From Amphiduros pacificus (lineage: Eukaryota; Annelida; Polychaeta; Phyllodocida; Hesionidae), in NCBI GenBank assembly GCA_949316495.1, contig OX439008.1, forward strand, positions 2,342,501-2,406,500: a stretch of 64,000 bases of DNA, given 5' to 3'. The translations under genes were made by a program, and so were the position numbers. Below are positions 1-10,480 of the stretch, in pieces. Positions within the stretch are counted from its first letter, which is position 1. Every line of letters begins with the position of its first letter. Below the pieces are notes generated by a model. It searched no databases, had not been told where the DNA came from, and saw only the letters and a list, made by a program, of their open reading frames with translations.

Positions 1-124
1 CTTTCGTATTTTACTCATAAGTATCATATAATTCATGTACCAGTACATATAATTTCTGGTAAAAAAACTATCAAACCAATTATACACACCTATATGGCGT
101 GGTTAGGCCAAAGATATGTATACT
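1..124. repeat. Dispersed repeat, copy 1 of 2
   Basis: This stretch is nearly identical to 6011-6124 in the same orientation. The main difference is a short insertion around 33-50 that the second copy lacks. Copy 1 runs straight into the 10-bp minisatellite; copy 2 runs into unrelated sequence. The family is not recognised and it has no coding potential. Confidence 0.8.
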
Positions 125-130
125 AGAACC

Positions 131-1228
131 TTAGACTACTGGAGACTACCAGACACTACTGGAGACTACTGGAGACTACCAGCCACTACTGGAGACTACT
201 GGAGACTACCAGCCACTACTGGAGACTACTGGAGACTACTGGAGACTACTGGAGACTACTGGAGACTACTGGAGACTACTGGAGACTACCAGACACTACT
301 GGAGACTACTGGAGACTACTGGAAACTACCAGCCACTACTGGAGACTACTGGAGACTACTGGAGACTACCAGCCACTACTGGAGACTACTGGAGACTACC
401 AGACACTACTGGAGACTACTGGAGACTACCAGACACTACTGGAGACTACCAGACACTACTGGAGACTACTGGAGACTACCAGACACTACTGGAGACTACT
501 GGAGACTACTGGAAACTACCAGCCACTACTGGGGACTACTGGAGACTACTTGAGACTACCAGCCACTACTGGAGACTACTGGAGACTACTAGCTACTACC
601 AGACACTACTGGAGACTACCAGCCACTACTGGAGACTACTGGAGACTACCAGACACTACTGGAGACTACTGGAGACTACCAGCCACTACTGGAGACTACC
701 AGCCACTACTGGAGACTACCAGCCACTACTGGAGACTACTGGAGACTACCAGCCACTACTGGAGACTACTGGAGACTACCAGCCACTACCAGACACTACT
801 GGAGACTACCAGCCACTACTGGAGACTACTGGAGACTACTGGAAACTACCAGCCACTACTGGAGACTACTGGAGACTACTTGAGACTACCAGCCACTACT
901 GGAGACTACTGGAGACTACCAGCTACTACCAGACACTACTGGAGACTACCAGCCACAACTGGAGACTACTGGAGACTACCAGACACTATTGGAGACTACT
1001 GGAGACTACCAGCCACTACTGGAGACTACCAGCCACTACTGGAGACTACCAGACACTACTGGAGACTACCAGACACTACTGGAGACTACCAGACACTACT
1101 GGAGACTACCAGCCACTACTGGAGACTACTGGAGACTACCAGACACTACTGGAGACCACTGGAGACTACCAGCCACTACTGGAGATTACTGGAGACTACC
1201 AGACACTACTGGAGACTACTGGAGACTC
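131..1228. repeat. 10-bp period minisatellite (about 110 units)
   Basis: Tandem decamers related to GGAGACTACT, GGAGACTACC, AGACACTACT and AGCCACTACT run without interruption for about 1.1 kb. The variants alternate irregularly, giving a 20-bp higher-order pattern. Reading frames of 80-230 codons across the array (DYWRLPATTG-like) follow from the repeat having no stops and have no protein family likeness. Confidence 0.95.
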
Positions 1229-2022
1229 AGATAGAACTGCATTGAGACTTCCAAAGACCCAGCTGAGATTTGGGGGATGCGATCCTCATTGACATCTTGT
1301 GATAAACATCTTGACTTGTGGTGTGAGTGTGAAATGATGTACATGTTTTATGCCCCTTTAAGCAATTCTGGTCATATCGGTTGGGTATTTGGAATCCACA
1401 ACCTCCATTTATTATTAAGCAACTGTGAGGTGTGCTGGTTGGGACAGTTTTGACAAATGATGTATTTCATGGTAAATTGTATAATGTTGAAGTGAAAGAA
1501 GAATTAGTTTCAGGTAAAATATACAGAATATCATAAAATGAATAATAATCAGATCTGGAGCGTGAACATTTTCTATTGAGCATGTTTACATTCCATGAAT
1601 TGGCAAAGAGTTGGAAATGTCACCTTTGCTATCATATTTGACTTGAATGTAATCCAAAGAAGACAGACATCTTACTGATCAGTGATGTTTCACTACCCCA
1701 ATGATTGGCAATGACATTTTTCACATATTATGATTCATTGTAAGATGAGTGCACCACTACGAGATATAGCATGGTAAAGGCAAGCTAAACAAATGAAGAT
1801 GAAAGTTTCCATTAAATCCTCAAATCAATCTGATATTTCAAAGGCGTTTCTGTATTGAAAGTGTGAGATATTGGCAAGAATACACTATTTATTGTTTACT
1901 ACTTTAATAGATGATAAATGTGGCGTAGCCCAGTGTAGCCCAGCACCTTCCTAACAAACCATGAAGGGTGTCATTCAGGTTCCTAATTCCTCGCTCCCAT
2001 AAATCAGCAATGTGGATTCATT

Positions 2023-2026
<4 letters not shown>
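1229..2026. other. Non-coding stretch, nothing recognised
   Basis: AT-rich sequence with no open frame of note, no exon-like conservation and no repeat structure that I can see. Confidence 0.6.

Positions 2027-2100
<74 letters not shown>
2027..2100. repeat. (TA)n microsatellite
   Basis: About 37 uninterrupted TA dinucleotides. Confidence 0.97.
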
Positions 2101-2103
<3 letters not shown>

Positions 2104-2217
2104 GCCAGGGCAAGAAGAGTAGTTTGGCACTAGAAATAATGAAATAAAGGGTTGCCAGCTTAGTTAGGCATTATCCTGTCTTGGCAACTTTCTGATTCAT
2201 GTTTTATGGATTAGATA

Positions 2218-2266
2218 ATTTAATAATAATAATGATGATGATGATGATCATCATCATCATCACCAT

Positions 2267-2317
<51 letters not shown>

Positions 2318-2392
2318 TTCATGATGATGATGATCATGATGATGATCATTATGATGATCATCATGATCATCATGATCGTCATCATGAAATGC
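2218..2392. repeat. Compound trinucleotide microsatellite with hairpin potential
   Basis: AAT, GAT, ATC/CAT and CAG tracts follow one another; the CAG tract has about 13 units near 2276-2315. The GAT run followed by ATC is self-complementary. The flanks of the last part (CATTTCATGATGATG near 2315 and CATCATGAAATG near 2380) are also inverted copies, so long foldbacks are possible. Confidence 0.9.
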
Positions 2393-2819
2393 TCTCATTC
2401 CCAGTTGTCTTTACAACTTGCTCTCAAACATCATTGTGTGCATTATCATGTATACGTGATGATGTAAAATAAAGAGCGAAAAGGATTTTGGTACAGCCTC
2501 AAATTGTGCAATCAAAATAAGAGAGAGAACAATAACGGATAGAAGGTTTTGCAATGAATATTTTTACATCAGGTACAAAGTTTCACTTAACATTTCTTTG
2601 TATTTATCATATATGTGTACATACTGTGGTATTATTAATATTTTGTGGAAGATAATATATTGATGTCTTGATGCCAAGAATATTGCTGATATAATAAGGT
2701 TTATAAGTAGCTCTGATCACTAATATGAGATAATAAATATGATATAATGCATTCAGAGTATATGTTAATGTATGAAGTCTCACCTTTATATAAGTAGCTT
2801 GGTGTAAGCATAGACAACC
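2393..2819. other. Upstream region of the GPCR gene
   Basis: AT-rich sequence without features that I can name. It should contain the promoter and 5' UTR of the GPCR if that gene is truly intronless. Confidence 0.4.
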
Positions 2820-3851
2820 ATGGTCGATATGGGCAGATATCAGAATGTATCAGATGGGGTGTATGATTCAGACAATAATGTATGGATCCCAACCTATCCA
2901 CCATTACCGCCAGATCCATTATCTACAACCATTTACTATATCTCTGGTCATGTTATATTGTTCATTGGAATCACTTTTAATATTTTCAGTTTCCTGGTTT
3001 TCACAAAGAAGTCTATGAGGGGCTCTTTGACATCCTTCTTGTTTGCTTGCTTGGCACTGGCAGATCTTGCTACGATTATGAATGGATCTTGCAATATATT
3101 TTTTTATCTGGATTACAGATATCAAATCGCACACTACTTGAAGGGTTTCTGTAATATATGGGCTATACTATGGACAGTGCCTCCCGGAATGTCAAGCTGG
3201 CTGCTGGCAGGAGTTGCTGTGGAAAGGGTTGTTGGTGTTTTGGTTCCTCACAAAGCCAAAATCATCTGCATTCTTAGGAAGGGTAAGATTTTTGCAGCGT
3301 GTATTTGTTTCTTTCAATTTGTTTTGCATTTGCCGGCTATAACCCTCTGGCAACGCTGGGGTCCCTATTGGCTCTTTCACTTCCGGCATTATCTGTATTC
3401 CTGTGCACCAAGGCTTGATTCTGATCTGCACCTCAAGGTCTGGAACGCTTATATTGTGGCAGTTGGTGTCCTGAACACCTTGTTCCCTGGTGGCATTATG
3501 CTTGTTTGTGGCATCACCATAGGTCTACGCTTAGCCCACCTGGCCAGCAAGCGTCAACACCTGGCCACACAACAAGCACACTCAGGCGGACCGCATTCCA
3601 AGAGCAATGAAACCACTATCATGTTGATGGTCAATGCAATAGCTTTTATCGTTCTCAATATGCCAGTAACAATATATGACTATTTCATTAGTGTCACCGC
3701 AGACGGCCTGGTTCCTGTGGACAGACTGTGGATAAAACTGGGCGCCGCTTTATGTCTTGATCTCAATCACAGCATCAACTTCTTTCTCTATATCTTATCG
3801 GGACCAAGGTTCCGAAATGAGTTTATTGGTCTGTTCATTAAAACAGCTTAA
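2820..3851 (+). CDS. Rhodopsin-family (class A) GPCR, orphan, neuropeptide-receptor-like
   Basis: Intronless frame of 343 residues. The start is in good context (ACC before ATG, G after). The seven-helix layout is clear: TM1 with N54; TM2 with LALADLA (D82); C111 before TM3, able to pair with C195 in loop 2; E135-R136 in place of DRY at the end of TM3; P282 in TM6; and N-x-x-x-Y at the end of TM7 (residues 316-324, an NPxxY variant with Ser-Ile before Asn). The extracellular N-terminus is short, with an N-V-S glycosylation site at residue 9, and the C-tail is very short (about 15 residues) without a palmitoylation cysteine. ERV and NxxNFFLY patterns are common in invertebrate peptide-receptor-like and lineage-expanded orphan receptors. 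The ligand cannot be inferred. A retrogene or a lineage-specific intronless expansion are both possible. Confidence 0.9.
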   Translation: MVDMGRYQNVSDGVYDSDNNVWIPTYPPLPPDPLSTTIYYISGHVILFIGITFNIFSFLVFTKKSMRGSLTSFLFACLALADLATIMNGSCNIFFYLDYRYQIAHYLKGFCNIWAILWTVPPGMSSWLLAGVAVERVVGVLVPHKAKIICILRKGKIFAACICFFQFVLHLPAITLWQRWGPYWLFHFRHYLYSCAPRLDSDLHLKVWNAYIVAVGVLNTLFPGGIMLVCGITIGLRLAHLASKRQHLATQQAHSGGPHSKSNETTIMLMVNAIAFIVLNMPVTIYDYFISVTADGLVPVDRLWIKLGAALCLDLNHSINFFLYILSGPRFRNEFIGLFIKTA

Positions 3852-4464
3852 GGGGATATATATTTGGTATTGAAACATATAAATGGTTTTATACTATTTA
3901 ATTTAGTGCAGAGTTTAACCAGGCTATAATTTGTAAATAGTACAATCATGTAAATCAGGGGTCCAGAGAGCAACACATATGTAAACTTTGAATGCGTTCA
4001 ATCAAAGTTTTGTAGATAATGATTTATTCAGGTTTTACATTTCCAGGAAACGTTTTGAACATGTTATGACAAAACATTGTAAGCATGTGCTCTGCACGTT
4101 GCAAGCACGTGGTACATATACATCCAGCTGTGAACAAATTCAGCTATCTTTGGCCGAATCACTCAGTTGGGATTGTCCCATCAGCATATCAATTGACATG
4201 TTATGCTGATATTTTGACAGTTTCTAAAATCATATGGATATATATATATATCGCAGTTGATAATAACAGTAAACTTGTATCACAACAAAATACATGATCA
4301 GTTATTTTTTTAAATATAATTTATTCATTCAAAACACTACGTCTTGTAGATTAAATTCACCGTAACTTTGATTTTCTGTAGGACTGCAGCCACCTATTGG
4401 CCAATTTCATCACCACAAGTTTTTGTGAATGCGTATATAATGTTCTCCTATGTTTTTAATCATT
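3852..4464. other. 3' flank of the GPCR, nothing recognised
   Basis: AT-rich sequence with short frames only. No repeat family recognised. Confidence 0.5.
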
Positions 4465-5350
4465 AGTATGATTGCGAAGACAGTGCCAAATCCCCCGGAA
4501 TGTGTTATATTAGCTTTTTTCCATTTGCCAGGGGAAAAGGGCCATATCTCCTACTCATATAATTTACCTCGCATTCTAATACCACAGGATATGTTCTAGA
4601 CATGTCTAGCAAGTATGTCTAACCCTCCATTAGTATATCCATGATTGCGAAGACAGTGCCAAATCCCCCGGAATGTGTTATATTAGCTTTTTTCAATTTG
4701 CCAGGGGAAAAGGGCCATATCTCCTACTCATATAATTTACCTCGCATTCTAATACCACAGGATATGTTCTAGACATGTCTAGCAAGTATGTCTAACCCTC
4801 CATTAGTATATCCATGATTGCGAAGACAGTGCCAAATCCCCCGGAATGTGTTATATTAGCTTTTTTTAATTTGCCAGGGGAAAAGGGCCATATCTCCTAC
4901 TCATATAATTTACCTCGCATTCTAATGCCTCAGGATATGTTCTAGACATGTCTAGCAAGTATGTCTAACCCTCCATTAGTATATCCATGATTGCGAAGAC
5001 AGTGCCAAATCCCCCGGAATGTGTTATATTAGCTTTTTTCAATTTGCCAGGGGAAAAGGGCCATATCTCCTACTCATATAATTTACCTCGCATTCTAATG
5101 CCACAGGATATGTTCTAGACATGTCTAGCAAGTATGTCTAACCCTCCATTAGTTTATCCATGATTGCGAAGACAGTGCCAAATCCCCCGGAATGTGTTAT
5201 ATTAGCTTTTTTCAATTTGCCAGGGGAAAAGGGCCATATCTCCTACTCATATAATTTACCTCGCATTCTAATGCCACAGGATATGTTCTAGACATGTCTA
5301 GCAAGTATGTCTAACCCTCCATTAGTATATCCATGATTGCGAAGACAGTG
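4465..5350. repeat. 173-bp tandem satellite, about 5 copies
   Basis: The marker ATTGCGAAGACAG recurs at 4471, 4644, 4817, 4990, 5163 and 5336, each exactly 173 bp apart. Copies differ at only a few positions (for example a T-run near the middle and ATACC/ATGCC before CACAGG). The sixth copy breaks off after about 15 bp. A near-nucleosomal unit length and high homogeneity suggest recent amplification. Confidence 0.96.
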
Positions 5351-6010
5351 AAACAATGCTTGGGAATCATTAACATGCAAAAAAATGTGACTGTCATAGC
5401 TAAAGGTATATTTCAATGTTTTACAGGATATATATCCTATTACATAACGTTTCTACCCAATTACCAAAAGAGTCGGCATTTTTACTTTCAAGGTGTCAAT
5501 TTGCGTTTCAATATGGTAAAAAATTCAATCTTCTGTACAATGTTAAGTAAATTTGACCTGGAAAATTCAGTGTATTCAAAATCAGATGTGAAAATTTCAT
5601 GAAGTATCCTCATCTAGTTTTCGAGTTACAGCATTTTAAAAATAATCTGTATCTCCTCATCTTTAACCTCTTCTTTTGTCTCTTCTCCTCCTCACTGAGT
5701 GTCTTTTGTCAAGGCATCATAGTTTTCATTCACATATTTACAACCTGGAAAACCTAAAAATCTCCATAACATTGTTGAGTTTTGGAAAATGCTCCACTGA
5801 CTCAATGGAAAATTTTCAGATAGATATTGTATTCTCCGTAGCCCTCTTCTACTATTTAAACCTGACCATGAACAAATCATACCACACCATTTCACAGTTT
5901 AGACAGGTTCTACAACATAATACACTTATAGCTCTTGTTGTGGCATCAAAATAATCTATCGGTTTCATCTCAAACTGATTGTGATACCAAAATTTGCCCG
6001 TCAGTGTATT
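5351..6010. other. Non-coding stretch with a weak repeat relation
   Basis: No gene seen. The segment around 5423-5460 (ACAGGATATATATCC then TTACATAAC) resembles 7276-7310 in direct orientation, so the two may be remnants of one dispersed repeat. Confidence 0.4.
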
Positions 6011-6124
6011 TCCTTTCGTATTTTACTCATAAGTATCATATAATTTCTGGTAAAAAAACTATCAAACCAATTATACACACCTATATGGTGTGGTTAGGCC
6101 AAAGATATGTATACTAGAACCTTA
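6011..6124. repeat. Dispersed repeat, copy 2 of 2
   Basis: Near-identical partner of 1-124, same strand. Confidence 0.8.
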
Positions 6125-6160
6125 TAAACCTTTAAAATTTATTTGATGACAATGTCTAAT

Positions 6161-6560
6161 GGGGGCTACGGAGAATACAGGGGCTACGGAGAATACATTT
6201 GTCTTTTTGGTGCTCTATCAAATAGTTAAATAGGCTGCAGTATTTCTGTAGCAGTAAACCTTGATGGCCTATCAATGCCAAACCTATCATGGTATTATTA
6301 ATCAAAGGACTGCTGATTCCTTGATTACAACTGGGGCTGTGGAAAATACAGGGGCTACGGAGAATACAGGGGCTACGGAGAATACAGGGGCTACGGAGAA
6401 TACATTTGTCTTTTTGGTGCTCTATCAAATAGTTAAATAGGCTGCAGTATTTTTGTAGCAGTAAACCTTGATGGCCTATCAATGCCAAACCTATCATGGT
6501 ATTATTAATCAAAGGGCTGCTGATTCCTTGAATATACAACTGGGGCTACGGAGAATACAT
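6161..6560. repeat. 207-bp tandem duplication with an 18-bp subrepeat
   Basis: A block starting at the ACATTTGTC motif near 6196 recurs 207 bp later at 6403, almost unchanged. The blocks are separated and flanked by one to three copies of GGGGCTACGGAGAATACA (18 bp). The open frame of 127 codons on the minus strand is created by the duplication. Confidence 0.9.
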
Positions 6561-7712
6561 CATTTTTTCAACAATAATTGTGCCAGATTCAGAAGCTGAA
6601 CTTCTTCTTATCATTCACAATACTATCAAAAGCAGTACTTTTTCCTGAATAATGTCTACCTCTAAGTGAAAAATTATGTTTATGGGGTGTATTTAGCAGT
6701 TATAATTGATAATGGATGGGTTAGATAATGCCAAAGGAGAAAAATAATGGATTTGCATAACGCCAACAAGTGTATGTCGAGGAAAAAGAATCTGATTCAT
6801 CTGGTCTGTGTCACTCATCTACACCTCAAAATATCAAGTCAAATATGTTTAATAAACAAAATAAGCAAATATCAGATAGCAGTAAACACCCTTTTTTATA
6901 TCAGCCTTGCTCAAACAAGACCTTTGTGGAAAATGAAACAACAATAACAGAGATTTTGTTAATTTTTACACCAAATTCTGGCATTTTCTCAATATATTTG
7001 AATATTATTTCACTTTCCAATCATGTATTACAAAGACATTAATATGTCCTCTTCAAAACAAAATATCACCATAATTTCATACAAAAATGTGCGCATAACA
7101 ATGTTTAAGTAGAAATGGACACCTTGAAAGAAAAAATGCTGAGTATGAAGGTGTATACAATTATTCTCCATTCATATATTGATAATAAATGATTAAGACT
7201 GTGCTACAAGGTTGAGAAGGCCATTAATCATACTGAAAAACTCATTTGTCACTGGAAAAGGGATATACCCGTTTTTGACAGGATATATATCCTTTTACAT
7301 AACTTTTTTCACCATGTCCCAAAAGGGTACACTGATACATACTTGTTGACACCTTTTGAAAAAAACGTCAAATATCAAATATCAAAAGAACTTCAAGCTC
7401 GTAATTTATATTTTCTCTATGGCTGGGGTGAAGTAAAAAAATTCCTCGCTCTGGTAAAAACCATACTGCCCTTTGGTAGACTGCCCATGTGTTCAACAGA
7501 TTTCAGTATAAAACTTCCATTTTGTAGAAATCGATATTTCTGCATGTTTCTTAAAACAACTATGGAAACGTCAGTATGACTTAGTTTTCTGGACCCTTTA
7601 GGCCAAACATAGTTGTTTCGTTTAATTATTTAAAGGTTATCTGTGCAAAATCTACATGTTAACCTAACGTTTCTCGATCAGCTGTCAACCAAAAAGCAAA
7701 TAGTAACTGGCC
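6561..7712. other. Non-coding stretch
   Basis: AT-rich sequence with frames up to 90 codons and no recognisable family. It contains the second copy of the ACAGGATATATATCC segment near 7281. Confidence 0.5.
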
Positions 7713-8515
7713 GTTTCGACCGTTCTCCTATTCGGCCGTTCCCCTGATCGACCGTTCTCCTATTCGGCCGTTCCCCTGATCGACCGTTCTCCTATTCGGC
7801 CGTTCCCCTATTCGGCCGTTCTCCTACTCGGCCGTTCTCCTGATCGACCGTTCTCCTATTCGGCCGTTCCCCTGATCGACCGTTCTCCTATTCGGCCGTT
7901 CCCCTATTCGGCCGTTCTCCTATTCGGCCGTTCTCCTGATCGACCGTTCTCCTATTCGGCCGTTCCCCTGATCGACCGTCCTCCTATTCGGCCGTTCCCC
8001 TGATCGACTGTTCTCCTATTCGGCCGTTCCCCTGATCGACCGTTCCCCTATTCGGCCGTTCCCCTGATCGACCGTTCTCCTATTCGGCTGTTCCCCTGAT
8101 CGACTGTTCTCCTATTCGGCCGTTCCCCTGATCGACCGTTCCCCTGATCGACTGTTCTCCTATTTGGCCCTTCCCCTGATCGACCGTTCTCCTATTCGGC
8201 CCTTCCCCTATTCGGCCGTTCTCCTATTCGGCCCTTCCCCTGATCGACTGTTCTCCTATTCGGCCGTTCCCCTGATCGACCGTTCCCCTGATCGACTGTT
8301 CTCCTATTTGGCCCTTCCCCTGATCGACCGTTCTCCTATTCGGCCCTTCCCCTGATCGACTGTTCTCCTATTTGGCCCTTCCCCTGATCGACCGTTCCCC
8401 TATTCGGCCGTTCCCCTGATCGACCGTTCTCCTATTCGGCCCTTCCCCTGATCGACCGTTCCCCTATTCGGCCGTTCCCCTGATCGACCGTTCTGTTATA
8501 CGGCCGTTCCCCTGA
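7713..8515. repeat. 16-bp GC-rich minisatellite (about 50 units)
   Basis: The unit is CGRCCGTTCYCCTRWT. Two forms alternate (CGGCCGTTCCCCTGAT and CGACCGTTCTCCTATT), giving a frequent 32-bp higher-order repeat. The array is much richer in GC than its surroundings. Confidence 0.95.
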
Positions 8516-9599
8516 GGGACCGTAATCTCTTCGACTGTAGAATATCAATTATATTGCCTGCTTTCTACATTTTCTTTTCAACATAACATTGGTATTCAGT
8601 GTCAATTAGCCTTCTCGGAGGATAGATATTTCGTGAAGTTTGAGCCGCTACAGAGTGACTGGGGTAGACTTCGTGTGAGCTGGGGAACAGAATTCTTACC
8701 CTAGGTCGAATAGGAGAACGGTCGAAAACGCCAACAACCCAGCAAAGTACCAGACTAAAAAGTACAGTCAGCAGGTAGATCTTACCAACCTCCAACCAGC
8801 ATGACAAGTCCAGATATCTACTGGATGCCCAGACTGGATCGCACAGATTTATCTGCCGCTAGATGGAGTTGGGTGGTAGACCGGCTAAGTCAGCAGAGGT
8901 CTTGTGCAATATCAAGGTCCACATGGCCACGAGGAAGCTAAGCTTACAAGTGTCACTCCAAACACATTTTTTAAAATCTGGCATGTTGACATAGTCTACT
9001 ATAAATTTAGATTAAAATTTGAATAATGAACTGTGAATAGTGAATAAGTTTACACAACATCACTCCAAATAGTGTTTTCACACCAGGTAGGCCTCCCGGA
9101 GAAGGCCTCCTGTTATCTGAAGGTTTCACATGTATATACAGTTTCCCAATCACTGTGGGTTCTCAACAGGCAGCTAAAGTTATGTATTGCTGAGGAAACA
9201 GTTGTTTATTTACATTCAAAACAAGATGGACTAATCTGTCACCAAACTATTGAACCACAGTTTCAATAAATCAGCAGACGATAGTGCCTTAATTCTATGT
9301 ATAAAACTAATACATAATTAGAAAATACTGTTGAAAAAAGTTTTAACATTAAAAAATAGTATATCTTGTGTATAACTAAATATATGTCAATGGCTTTAGA
9401 GATCTACTAGTCATTGCTTTTTGAAATGTTCATGAACAATTTCTAGATTTGCCTCCAAACTGCTTCATAAAAGATCATTTAATTAAAAAATTATCTAAGC
9501 ACTACATATTTATAAATGTTAATGTAGTAAAAATAATGTTTCCAGCATTGGGGCGGACTCTGTCATCCCCACATTGGTATATTTCAGAAGTTTTAAATT
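8516..9599. other. Non-coding stretch with one inverted minisatellite unit
   Basis: At about 8703-8727 a single diverged unit of the neighbouring 16-bp minisatellite lies in reverse orientation (GAATAGGAGAACGGTCG). Otherwise no gene, exon or repeat is recognised. Confidence 0.5.
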
Positions 9600-9905
9600 G
9601 ACGCTATGTTTTGGCCAATAAAAATGCACCTTACATGTACATATTATATGTGGTTCTTTTATTGTTATCTCAATTGGCTGAAACTTGTCACATATTCAAA
9701 ATAGCTGCCTCCTTGACAACCCAGTGATAGCTATTATATTTTTAATAGTAAAAAAAACTAAATAAATCTGAGCCAAATGCAAAATAGAATAAGCCTGAAA
9801 ATACAAACCATCTTATCTACTGATAACTTAGAGGAGATCAAAGTTGACAGACTGACAGAATAACAAAACATTTCTCCACCTCACTGCAGAAACTATGCTG
9901 ACAGA
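9600..9905. repeat. Dispersed repeat, partner at 35990-36305
   Basis: Shares the blocks GCCTCCTTGACAAC, CAGTGATAGC and a 3' block ending CACTGCAGAA-CTATGCT with 35990-36305 in the same orientation. A shorter and more diverged relative of the 3' block lies at about 13797-13855. No coding potential; class unknown. Confidence 0.7.
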
Positions 9906-10480
9906 GTCAACACAGCTAAAAACAAAATATGGGATAAAATCACTTTACACAGTAGCTTTAAATGAGGTACTTGACATGAAAAAAATATGGACTGATTCCC
10001 CACCTAATTCAAATATTCATTTAATGATATATTCAATCACTCCCACACTGACTTGTACAATTTTAAAACATAAGGTCAGGAAGAAAGCTATTGTTTCTTA
10101 TTAAAATCATAAGACTCCTTTATTCTTGTCTCCATGGATGTGATTCCCCTACCTGGGGTGAGAGTAAAGCTATCAGATTTAAGACTGAAATACCAATATG
10201 CCAATTTTGTGTTATTTATTATTCAAATGTTATTTACAAAATAAATATTACACATGTTGAAACAACCTCTCTTTAATAAGCATTTAAGCCTTAATAAAAG
10301 TTGGAATCACAGAAATACAATTTATCTTTCAACGAAGGCATTTGATTCCAAATACTCGAAATAGAATAATCCACTATTTTATCATTGCTATATTTGTCAA
10401 TGTTAATGTCATCCATTTTATAAACTTGTTTAGGAAATACGGACCAATCCAATATATATATATATATATTCTAAGTTGAA
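9906..10480. other. 3' flank of SLC25A43
   Basis: Minus-strand AATAAA hexamers lie at 10215-10220 and 10119-10124, about 265 and 360 bp past the SLC25A43 stop. They are candidate polyadenylation signals. A short (TA)n sits at 10453-10469. Confidence 0.4.

Noticed and set aside
116-1245. Tyr/Trp/Arg-rich repeat frames on the plus strand
   Set aside because: By-product of the decamer array; no start context, no flanking coding signal, no family.
4465-5350. CRISPR-like repeat-spacer array
   Set aside because: Units are identical along their whole length, without unique spacers, and the window is eukaryotic.
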